Shown piece by piece: positions 1 to 7,341 of a stretch of DNA of 36,635 nucleotides (position 1 is the stretch's first letter; every line of letters starts with the position of its first letter). The notes under the pieces are model-generated. The model made no database searches. It had not been told where the DNA came from and was given only the letters and a program-made list of their open reading frames with translations. Source of the DNA: an uncultured Myxococcales bacterium (GTDB taxonomy: Bacteria > Myxococcota_A > UBA9042); NCBI GenBank assembly GCA_903924465.1, contig CAIYBN010000076.1, positions 1 through 36,635 on the forward strand, read 5' to 3'. Position numbers and translations under genes: made by a program.

Positions 1-140
1 CCCAGCGTTTCCGGGAGAAGTCCATGACATTACGGGCCGATTCACGCCAGCGGGTGGTACCTAGTTCGTGGCCGAATTCCGGCCCCATCCCGATGGCCGA
101 ACTCGGCCCTCGGTGGGTGGTTTACCGTGGCCGCGGACAG
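1..140 (-). mobile_element. Insertion-sequence terminus, left contig end
   Basis: Positions 1-140 are the exact reverse complement of 36495-36634. Read outward from the window, the element starts at about 139 with TGTCCGCGGCC and continues beyond the contig edge. It holds two closely spaced palindromic motifs: a 6-2-6 palindrome GGCCGA/TCGGCC at 95-108 and an imperfect one around GGAATTC at 70-84. Multiple internal repeats near a TGT end are typical of IS21-like elements, but no transposase is visible, so the family is a guess. The IS body lies outside the window. Confidence 0.7.
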
Positions 141-223
141 GGGACTCGAACTCCGCGTGCCGGTGATTGTGCAGGTCGCTTCCCCACACCTACTACGCTC
201 GCCTGCGTTCACCATCCGCGCCT

Positions 224-529
224 TCAGTAGACGACTCCATGTCTTCCTTGCGCACAGGCCTGGCAAATTTCCTCGTCGTGCATCCAGCCCACCGGATTCA
301 GTTCCCGGCATTCTGCACACGTGGCGAAATGTTTGGGGTTCTTGAGCACTTCCCGGCGAGCCTTGAGGACCACCGTTCGTGACGCATCCGGTGGCAGTCG
401 CAAAACCACGCGCCAGTAGGTTGTCGGCCGTGATGGCGAATCCCAAGTGATGCGCAGCACCTGCACGGTCTTGCACCTGTCGGACTCGCAAACGCGGATG
501 AATTCTCGGCTTATCTGCGACGCATTCAT
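224..529 (-). CDS. Small four-cysteine zinc-ribbon protein, function unknown
   Basis: A 101-aa protein whose last third carries two cysteine pairs, CAEC (71, 74) and CQAC (89, 92), separated by a conserved-looking loop GWMHDEEI and followed by HGVVY at the C terminus. This spacing fits a zinc ribbon. Two further cysteines sit at 14 and 19. The middle (about 20-65) reads as beta strands and a basic helix. The ATG is preceded by a GAGGGG purine tract. Small zinc-ribbon proteins of this kind occur in Myxococcota, but I know no assigned function. The gene starts about 84 bp inside the insertion-sequence junction and looks complete. It is divergent from the BON lipoprotein gene, with 286 bp between them in which I see nothing else. 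Confidence 0.7.
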   Translation of the reverse strand: MNASQISREFIRVCESDRCKTVQVLRITWDSPSRPTTYWRVVLRLPPDASRTVVLKARREVLKNPKHFATCAECRELNPVGWMHDEEICQACAQGRHGVVY

Positions 530-815
530 CGGCCCCTCGGCTTGGATTACGACGGCAGCCGAGCGTGACCGTCATCGGGAGTGCAGCACATTAGGCGCGC
601 TGCAACCGAGTTGTCACGCGCAAGCGTGCAAAATGCCCCTCAGGCGTGCAAATTCATCAGGTGCGCCAAGACTGTCTGCGGGATTTGCGGAGCTTCGGCG
701 ATCCGCCGGGTGGCTGCCCAAATCCCAAGGGTCACCGAGCATGTTTGCACTTGTCGCCGCGCGCCGCCGACCTACCTTGGTTGCGGAGGCCGTTGCGGCC
801 AAAACAGGAAAGCCC

Positions 816-1226
816 TTGAACATTTCACGAATTCTGGCGTCGCTCGAAGTCTCCCTGCTGCTCACCATCGGAGTCGCGGCTTGCGAAAAGCCGGGACCGG
901 GTGAGCGCGCGGGCAAAGCTGTGGATCAAACGGTGGATGAAGCTGGCCAAAAGATCGCCGGCACTGCGGCAAAGGCCCAAGAGGAAGCAGCCAAAGCCGG
1001 CGCGGCTGTCGATGACACGGCAGTCACTGCGCGGATCAAGGCCGCGTTTCTCGCCGAGTCCGGGCTCAAGACGCTGCAAATCAGCGTGGATACGGTCAAG
1101 GGCGTCGTCACGCTGAGCGGCTCAGTCGCCACGCAGGCGCAAAGCGATTTGGCGAGCACGATGGCGAGCGGCGTGTCCGGGGTGAGCAGGGTGACCAACA
1201 AGCTGGTTATCGGCACCGGCCAATAA
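816..1226 (+). CDS. BON-domain lipoprotein (OsmY-like)
   Basis: From the TTG at 816 the product is 136 aa. It has a short N region, a hydrophobic stretch SLLLTIGVAAC and a lipobox-like VAAC with Cys23, so it should be a periplasmic lipoprotein. A charged Ala/Lys/Glu helix (about 30-62) follows, then one BON domain (about 65-132) ending in the typical V-T-N-K-L-V-I strand. BON domains bind phospholipid or act in envelope stress and attachment. The frame is open upstream to 447 with an ATG at 741, but that start would bury the signal peptide. TTG 816 has AGGAA five bases ahead, so I prefer it. Start confidence is moderate; the BON assignment is strong. Confidence 0.75.
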   Translation: MNISRILASLEVSLLLTIGVAACEKPGPGERAGKAVDQTVDEAGQKIAGTAAKAQEEAAKAGAAVDDTAVTARIKAAFLAESGLKTLQISVDTVKGVVTLSGSVATQAQSDLASTMASGVSGVSRVTNKLVIGTGQ

Positions 1227-1256
1227 CGCGGCGCAGGTGTCGATCCCAGCTTGGTA

Positions 1257-1273
1257 CGGCTTCAGGAAAGCCG
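1257..1273 (+). terminator. Possible hairpin between convergent genes
   Basis: CGGCTT and AAGCCG form a 6-bp stem with a 5-nt loop, 30 bp after the BON gene stop and before the convergent VWA gene. There is no T-tract, so it could be a weak or Rho-assisted end, or chance. Confidence 0.25.
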
Positions 1274-1456
1274 CGGCGGCGAGCAGGCAGAGCGATTGGA
1301 CCCGCTTCCCGTCACAAATCGCGGACTACCTTGCCGTAACGTCATTTTCGGCGTCGAGGTCGGCCACCGGCGCAACTTGGGTAAGCGCGTCATGGGTCCG
1401 TCCGTCCGCGCAGCTGCTGACGCGTCACACCACACCGGTCGTGTATTTGGTGCTGG

Positions 1457-3226
1457 TCACGGGTGATTCGCGAGGAATGTCGCAAGGTCAGTGAGCGTTG
1501 CCCCCAGGTCGTCGGCGCACAGGTTTGCGGCCCAGCCGTTGTCGCCAAAGGAAGCGGCGAGTTGCAGGTAGCGCGAGCCGTAGCCGGATTCGCTGAACGC
1601 CGAGCCGCAGATGTAGGGACTACGGTGTGCGTATCCTGCCTCCCGCACCGCGCGGTTGTACACGGCGCGATCCGTGCGGACCTGCGCGCTCGCGGGAGGC
1701 TGCTTGCCACCGACAAACTCAGCGTCAGGCGAATCACCCGTGATGGCGGCGATGATGAGCTGCTGAGGTTTTTCCTTGAGCGACGCGAATTGGGCGGCGT
1801 AATCGGCGACCGTCCCAAAACGGCTGTCGACCGCCTTGTTCGCTTCCACGTTCTTCGCGGCTTGAGCAAGGCAACTCGTATCCTGTGCGTCGCAATCGCT
1901 CGGGCACTTGTACGCATCAGGCGCTGCTTGCTTTGCCTTGATGTACAGGCAGTTGCCTTCGTTCAACGCCGCGTTGTCGCCTGCCGCGTCGCCGAGCAAT
2001 TGGCAGAGGCCCCACTGGTCACTGGGAAACAGGCCTCGGTAAAAGGGCAAATCGCCATAGGCGTAGACGTTTGGCGCCATCGAGCAATCGTCGTCGTCGG
2101 AGAGAAAGACGATGACCAACGTCGCGCCCTCGCGGATCAGCTGAAGGTTCTGACAGTTCGCTGCGTCCTGGCAGTGGGGGCCTGCCGGGTCGAGCGCCAG
2201 CCACGCAGAGCGCATCCCGCCTTCAACGGTCGATTGCTGGCTGCTGCTCACGCCGACGGTGGCGATGCAGTGGAACAGGCCCATGTGGTGGCTGTCGATG
2301 ACCGCCGGAAGGTAGGGCGTGCACGACTTCACGCCGCCATGGTCAACGCAGTGGTTCAGGCTTGGACAGGTCGCGTCCGTCTCGCACGCCGCGCCCGTGT
2401 TGTCATGGGGGGCCGGACAATTTTTCGTTGCCGGTGGCAGCATGCAGCCGGATGTCGTGGAATCGCCCGAGGGGCCCCCCGGCGTGTAGCAAATCATGCT
2501 CGGCTCGGCGAACACGTCCTGGCATTCCTTGTCCGTAGTGCAGTGTCGCTGGCAGTACGAGTTGACGGATCCATTGCTGTTGGTCACCTCGTTCGCTGCG
2601 GTTGGCTGCACGCACCGCCACTCATTGATCGGCGACGTATCGGTGCCCGGCAGATTCGGTGCGTAGTGCTTGACGACGTCACCATACGGCGGTGCTGTCG
2701 GTTGCCCTGGCGGGTCGCCCACCGCGGATTTCAGCAGCGACGTCGCCGGCGCTTGCCAGTTCTTTCCCTGCGTAAACGCGTAGTCAAAACCGTCGTGGCA
2801 CTGTGCGCTCGGCGCCGTCGGGTCGGCAGCTCCATCGACAAAACACGGTGCGCGGTAGTGCGCAATGGCATTCGGAGGAAAGGCGGTCGCCGCGGTTGTG
2901 TTGAACGCGCCGATGTCCTTCACCGTCACACCGGTCGCGTTTGGCAAGTCCGGGATTTGCTGGACGGTGACCACGGCCATCTGGACGTCAATTTCACCCT
3001 TGGCCTTCAGCGCAGCGACAAAGTTGCCGATTCCCGCGCCCAGCGCGCGCTGGTGTTTTGCCATGGACGACGAGTGATCGATCACCCAAAGGAAATCGAA
3101 CTTGCGCACCGTGCTCTGCGTCGCCGCAGGATCGAGGACGCTGCTGCTTGGCGCTGAAACCCCGCAAGCTGCAAGCCACAACAGGAATCCCCACCGTGGA
3201 GCGCGATGAATCAACCGCGTATCCAT
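1457..3226 (-). CDS. von Willebrand factor A domain lipoprotein
   Basis: A 589-aa protein with a lipoprotein signal (RWGFLLWLAAC, Cys21), so it is predicted to be tethered to the outer membrane or exposed on the surface. Directly after a short linker comes a VWA fold with a MIDAS motif D-H-S-S-S (50-54) in the strand FDFLWVID, and later an acidic run SDDDD after the strand LVIVFL. A cysteine-rich insertion (roughly 215-330) with several paired cysteines interrupts the domain, as in many myxobacterial VWA lipoproteins. The ATG at 3226 is supported by GTGGAGG just upstream; the frame is open to 3343 but has no signal sequence there. VWA domains bind metal and mediate protein-protein adhesion; the partner here is unknown. 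Confidence 0.85.
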   Translation of the reverse strand: MDTRLIHRAPRWGFLLWLAACGVSAPSSSVLDPAATQSTVRKFDFLWVIDHSSSMAKHQRALGAGIGNFVAALKAKGEIDVQMAVVTVQQIPDLPNATGVTVKDIGAFNTTAATAFPPNAIAHYRAPCFVDGAADPTAPSAQCHDGFDYAFTQGKNWQAPATSLLKSAVGDPPGQPTAPPYGDVVKHYAPNLPGTDTSPINEWRCVQPTAANEVTNSNGSVNSYCQRHCTTDKECQDVFAEPSMICYTPGGPSGDSTTSGCMLPPATKNCPAPHDNTGAACETDATCPSLNHCVDHGGVKSCTPYLPAVIDSHHMGLFHCIATVGVSSSQQSTVEGGMRSAWLALDPAGPHCQDAANCQNLQLIREGATLVIVFLSDDDDCSMAPNVYAYGDLPFYRGLFPSDQWGLCQLLGDAAGDNAALNEGNCLYIKAKQAAPDAYKCPSDCDAQDTSCLAQAAKNVEANKAVDSRFGTVADYAAQFASLKEKPQQLIIAAITGDSPDAEFVGGKQPPASAQVRTDRAVYNRAVREAGYAHRSPYICGSAFSESGYGSRYLQLAASFGDNGWAANLCADDLGATLTDLATFLANHP

Positions 3227-3574
3227 GCTTTGCCTCCACTTCGAGCCTACGCCGGCTGATTCTTCCGTCAACAAGAATCGTGCCCGACAACTGACGAGAC
3301 GAGCCCCGAGGCACTCTGGCTGCCATTTGTCTGGCCATTTCAACCGACATCGTCCAGAACGGCCATACAGACCGGTCCAACGAGCCAGTCAAGGGCCGAA
3401 ATGGCTCGTCTTCAGGTGGTCAGGCGTGCCGGCCACCCGCGCCCGACGTCTCCGCCGGTCCACGACGCACACAGGCTCGCGCGTCAGCTACGGGCGTCAT
3501 CTTGGGCGTCGGTGTGGACCATCGGCACAGATGCCGCAGTTGCGGACGTGCAGCCGCGTCGATACAGTGCATGC
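3227..3574. other. Divergent intergenic region, 348 bp
   Basis: This gap separates the VWA lipoprotein (minus) from the glycine-rich lipoprotein (plus), so it must carry promoters for both or be read through from outside. On the minus strand a TTGACG hexamer (3271-3266) lies 16 bp from a poor TAGGCT (3249-3244), close to the VWA start. I do not consider it firm. No gene is supported. Confidence 0.4.
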
Positions 3575-4099
3575 ATGAAGCAAGCGCGTGCAATCTTGGT
3601 GTCGAGTCTAATCCTGCTGACCGTGACTTCGGTTGGTTGCGCGACTGTCCGCTACGCCGTGCCAGGGCAGGAAATCGCCGACGCGAAGCCGCAGGGACCG
3701 GAGCTGACTTTGCGCACGGCTGAGGGCGAGCGCCGGGAGCGAATGGAGACCGCGGCGCTTGATCAATGGGGACCGGAATGGACCCTCGCCTTGCAGCCCG
3801 ACCGGCAGCACCTGGTCGCGCAGGCGCGCGTGCACGCAAGCGAAACCTTCATCTTGACGTCCGCCGAGCGGGACACAACGCCGGTCCTCTGCGGAATCGG
3901 CGGCTTGCTGATCGGCGCGCTTGTGGGAGCGGCGCTCGGTGCGCATGTCGGGAGCCAGAACCAGCAGGCGCCGTTCGAATCGCTCTCCGATGGCGTCAGC
4001 GGGTTCATGCTGGGCGGGCTCGGGGGCTACGCGCTCGGGGCGATCTCCTGCGTAATTGGCAAGGGACCCACAGCAGCGCACCTCGTACCGACGCCGTAA
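3575..4099 (+). CDS. Small glycine-rich lipoprotein with two hydrophobic helices
   Basis: A 174-aa product. The first 25 residues are a signal peptide (MKQARAILVSSLILLTV) ending in S-V-G-C with Cys22, so it is a probable lipoprotein. The middle (about 30-110) is polar and charged with no recognised domain. The C-terminal part has two glycine-rich hydrophobic segments, GIGGLLIGALVGAALGA (near 118-135) and GFMLGGLGGYALGAISC (near 149-166), which resemble glycine-zipper helix pairs of envelope proteins. The frame is open upstream to 3401, but ATG 3575 begins the signal sequence. No clear Shine-Dalgarno is present. Function unknown; an envelope-associated role is inferred only from its build. Confidence 0.65.
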   Translation: MKQARAILVSSLILLTVTSVGCATVRYAVPGQEIADAKPQGPELTLRTAEGERRERMETAALDQWGPEWTLALQPDRQHLVAQARVHASETFILTSAERDTTPVLCGIGGLLIGALVGAALGAHVGSQNQQAPFESLSDGVSGFMLGGLGGYALGAISCVIGKGPTAAHLVPTP

Positions 4100-4452
4100 C
4101 CCCAAATGCCGGTGCTGCGGTCTGCGACATCCGACTGGCCCGTTGCGGTTTGGTCAACTCCGTCGGAAACATCCGCGTTCTCTACAGTTTCCGCTTCAGC
4201 GTCTACCTGGTTGCTGGGGGATGCCCGCAGCCCAACGTGACGACGCTGGCGACGACGAGGAAAAAGCCGAACTGCCGTTTGGCGATGACGTGGAGCCACC
4301 GGGCAGCTGTTTGTCGTCTCTTTTCATTCTCCTGGATGACCTGACTCAAGGAGCTCGGCGGGAGCGCGTCTGCGTACGGCAAGACCCAGCATCCGGCCCG
4401 AAGGTGCATGGTGGGCTCCCACGAGCTGACTGTCGCGCGTTGCTCAGTCGGC
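4100..4452. other. Intergenic region, 353 bp, between convergent genes
   Basis: It lies between the glycine-rich lipoprotein (plus) and the barrel-like protein (minus). On the minus strand 4203-4290 would encode a hydrophobic stretch ending in a lipobox-like L-G-C and a seven-residue tail, but no usable start or ribosome site fits. I see no other feature. Confidence 0.4.
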
Positions 4453-5085
4453 TCAAATGCGCCACCGCAGCGCCAGCCCGATGGAAATCGGCACTGCGAC
4501 CCGATATTCGACCTTCGGCGCGGGGTTGATGGCCCAAGGGTCCGACCGTGCGGGCAGGCGCACGTTGGCGTACACTCCGCGTACTTCGAAGCCCACGGAT
4601 GCGTGCGCGCCGATGGGCCAATCCACGCCCGTGGCGGCGCCGACTGCCGGCGAGAACTCGGTGCTTGACGACGCCGGGTCCCGCGGTAACTCGTCGTGAA
4701 CAGCCAAGCCGCCGACCTCTGCTGCCAGCCACAGGTCCGCGCCCGGCGGAAGGAGGATGTGCCAGCGTCCCTCCGCCGCGGCGCGCCAGAGCGTGGTCCG
4801 GCGTAGGTCCGGCCCGACCGTCGCGGTCTCCCGGCCCCAGCCTTGGCCGCCGGCGACCAACCCGAGGCTGGCGTGGGGCCAAAGGCGCACGCCAGCCTCA
4901 ACGAGCACACCGAGGCCGAGCGAGCCGTCGATGACGTCGCCGCTGGCGGAATAGTCCGTGCCGTCGCCGACGCCGGCATAGGGCACGACGCCGACGGTGA
5001 CTTGCGGTGTAAACGGTTCCGCCGTGGCCGAGGCGGAGACCAAGCAAAATACCGAGAGGCCGAGGACGAAATGGATGCTGCGCAT
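4453..5085 (-). CDS. Outer-membrane beta-barrel-like protein with signal peptide
   Basis: A 210-aa product with a Sec signal peptide, MRSIHFVLGLSVFCLVSA followed by an A-T-A cleavage region. The mature part alternates hydrophobic and polar residues in many short strands (for example VTVGVVPYAGVG, ASVGFEVRGVYANV, VAVPISIGLALRWRI) and is rich in Gly and aromatic residues, as in small outer-membrane barrels. The last strand ends in W-R-I rather than the common terminal Phe. The start at 5085 is supported by GGGGGA upstream; the frame is open to 5307 without a sensible leader. No family recognised. The gene sits among lipoprotein genes, fitting an envelope role. Confidence 0.7.
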   Translation of the reverse strand: MRSIHFVLGLSVFCLVSASATAEPFTPQVTVGVVPYAGVGDGTDYSASGDVIDGSLGLGVLVEAGVRLWPHASLGLVAGGQGWGRETATVGPDLRRTTLWRAAAEGRWHILLPPGADLWLAAEVGGLAVHDELPRDPASSSTEFSPAVGAATGVDWPIGAHASVGFEVRGVYANVRLPARSDPWAINPAPKVEYRVAVPISIGLALRWRI

Positions 5086-5368
5086 GTTCCCCCAGATGGT
5101 GCGAGTGGGTCGCATTCGATACCCGTAGCGCGCCAAGGTCAAGGTGCGCCTCGTCAAGGGCAGTTGGATCGACCCTTGCGTCTGCACCTTCCGCCTGATC
5201 GACCTACGCAAACTCGTCTTCCCAGCACAGCAGTCCAATCTCCCGTTCGCGACGGAACCGCGGTGCGACGTAGGTTCCCGCGTGGAGCATAAACTGTTTG
5301 TAGTCAAGTGGTTAGTGCCGCACGGCTTGACGTCCTCTCGCGGGGCGCTGCGGGTACGCAGTAGCGGT

Positions 5369-6898
5369 TCACAAGCTCCCGGTTCTCACGCATTGCGTAC
5401 TTCCTTCCACCGACTTGCCTCCCGTGAAGCTGGACCCGCTCGCGAGGTCCGCGAACCAGGCGTCGCTTTGCAACGATGCCGCTTGCGTCGTACTCCAGAC
5501 GAGCGTTGGCGTACTGTTGAACAAGGCGTTGGTCGCCGGCCACAACTGCTGACGATCGATGATGGACTGCAGTTCGCGGATCGTTGGCAAGCGCCAGCCC
5601 TTGCCGGGCAAGTTCGGTGTACCGTTTGCGCAATGGAGCTTCGCGTCATTCCACGCATAGAACGTCAGATCCACGTCGGCCTGCCATCGCAAATTCGTGA
5701 GACGGTCGAGAATGACCTTGCCGCCCTCGGCCAGTGAAAACCGGCTTCCTTGACCCGAGGGCGCGGAGCCGTCCGTCCCGCCTCGCACGCACCTTGCGCG
5801 TCCAGCCGCGCCATAGCCGGCGCCATCGAGTGCGCCATCGTCGAAGCGAACTGAGCGCGCGACAGCTCCGTTCAAATCGGACACATTGCCCCAATAGGGC
5901 CAATCCCAAGTGGTCGCTGGCCAGTCAAGTCCAGGCGCAATGCACGCTGGTTTGCCAGCGCTGAAGTCGACAAGCGTGGTCAATTCGGCGATGGTGGGCA
6001 GACGCCAGTCGAGATGGCCACCATAGGACTGGGTCGTGCAAACGCTCAACGCGCTGGTCCAATCTTGGCCCTCAAGGGTCGCTTTGGCCCACTCAAGCCC
6101 CGTTCTGGCGTCGCGGATCGAGTCCACGTGATCCGTGAATTCGCTCAAGCCATCGGCCAAGACGCCCCACGTGTCAAAGTCCGCGACGCAGATGTTGCCG
6201 CCGCCCACCGCGCTTCGCGCCACGCACACGTAGCCGTACGCGCAACCGGTCCAACTGCCTGGCGTCGTGCACGGGTCCGTGGTGTGCGCGACGAGAAACC
6301 CGCAGTCGCCGACGCACGTGCTGGCTGTTTCCAGACCGTCGCAGTCGCCGTTGCCGCAGAAGCAGTCGACGGCACAGGAGTCGGGCGTTTCCCCGCAGCC
6401 GCAGACGCCGTTGCCGCAGGCGTCAACGATGGCGCTGTGGAAGCAGCCGGTCGCGGGGGCGCAGCTATCGGCGGTGCAGGCGTCCCAGTCATTGCAGGCC
6501 AATGTCGTGCCGCCGCACACCCCAGCCGCACACTTGTCGGCGCCCGTGCAGGCATTGTCGTCATCGCAAGACGCCACGTTGGCGGCGTAGTCGCACTGTC
6601 CGGCCGCGCAGCTGTCGGTGGTGCAGGGGTTCTTGTCGTCGCACGACTGGACGGAACAAGGGGCGATGCCAAGGTCCGGCTGTGTGTCGGGCGCTGCGTC
6701 CTGGGAAGCATCTGGTCGCTCGGTGACGTCGGTGCCAGCCTCGCCACCGTCCCCAACGACCTCCGCCGCTGCATCGACGACGGTGGCGTCCGCATCGCCA
6801 CTGGCATTCGCCGCCGGAGAGGGGTTCGGCCCGATCGGCACGTCATCGCCGCAGGCCGTGAGGAAGAGCAGCCCGACGAGGCAGAAGCGGATGGACAT
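5369..6898 (-). CDS. Lipoprotein with cysteine-rich repeats and two DUF1566 domains (shorter paralog)
   Basis: A 509-aa lipoprotein (lipobox L-T-A-C, Cys16). After the lipid anchor comes an Asp/Ala-rich linker (about 20-95), then three slime-mould-type units of the pattern C-x-D-x-x-x-C-T (CDDKNPCTTDSC, CDDDNACTGADKC, CNDWDACTADSC). Two C-G-N-G-x-C units with a downstream C-x-x-D-C follow. The C-terminal half has two DUF1566 (Lcl C-terminal) repeats, each with a W-R-L-P-T-I-x-E-L motif and a closing C-V-R. The predicted location is the cell surface; such domains are thought to serve adhesion or carbohydrate contacts, but the ligand is unknown. The ATG at 6898 has a GGAGGT site upstream. It lies downstream of, and is paralogous to, the 1095-aa gene. 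Confidence 0.88.
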   Translation of the reverse strand: MSIRFCLVGLLFLTACGDDVPIGPNPSPAANASGDADATVVDAAAEVVGDGGEAGTDVTERPDASQDAAPDTQPDLGIAPCSVQSCDDKNPCTTDSCAAGQCDYAANVASCDDDNACTGADKCAAGVCGGTTLACNDWDACTADSCAPATGCFHSAIVDACGNGVCGCGETPDSCAVDCFCGNGDCDGLETASTCVGDCGFLVAHTTDPCTTPGSWTGCAYGYVCVARSAVGGGNICVADFDTWGVLADGLSEFTDHVDSIRDARTGLEWAKATLEGQDWTSALSVCTTQSYGGHLDWRLPTIAELTTLVDFSAGKPACIAPGLDWPATTWDWPYWGNVSDLNGAVARSVRFDDGALDGAGYGAAGRARCVRGGTDGSAPSGQGSRFSLAEGGKVILDRLTNLRWQADVDLTFYAWNDAKLHCANGTPNLPGKGWRLPTIRELQSIIDRQQLWPATNALFNSTPTLVWSTTQAASLQSDAWFADLASGSSFTGGKSVEGSTQCVRTGSL

Positions 6899-7341
6899 GG
6901 TGCGACCTCCGCCGTTGACAATGCGCTGCCCGGCCGGGGAGGTCAACACTGCGGCTGACCGCTTCGGATCGAACGCCGAGATGCAATGCGGTCTCGCGGT
7001 TGAACTTCCTGCACGCCGGGCCAGACCGCCCGGTACTGGCGAGGCGTCGAGGCCAAAACGTTGGCGTTTCTACCACTCAGGCGCGCCCGTCTGCCCACGC
7101 TCGCCTGCCAGCTTCGGACGCTTCAGCGCCTCGGTCAACGGGCGAAATCGCGCAGAATCGCATCATTTTCAAGTGTTCAGACGCACCCGTCCATCCGTGG
7201 CCCGCATCTACCAGTCCAGACGTTGCGCGCTCCTGCATGGCCTCGCGCCGATTTCTCGTCCTCCAAGGTGTCGAGGTCGGCTATCGGCGCTGAACCGGAC
7301 CACGGTCGGATTACGCCGCGAGCAACCGTGAGCGAGCCGCA
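6899..7341. other. Intergenic region, 443 bp, between paralogs
   Basis: It separates the two tandem DUF1566 lipoprotein genes, both on the minus strand. The edge next to 6898 holds the GGAGGT ribosome site of the shorter paralog. I find no convincing gene, hairpin with T-tract, or promoter pair. The gap is long enough for the downstream paralog to have its own promoter. Confidence 0.4.

Noticed and set aside
1463..3157. 564-aa open frame on plus across the VWA gene
   Set aside because: Arg/Val/Ala-rich composition with no domain; the minus-strand VWA protein explains the sequence.
4203..4344. Small lipoprotein-like peptide on minus (hydrophobic run then L-G-C)
   Set aside because: No start codon with a ribosome site in the right frame, and only seven residues after the cysteine.
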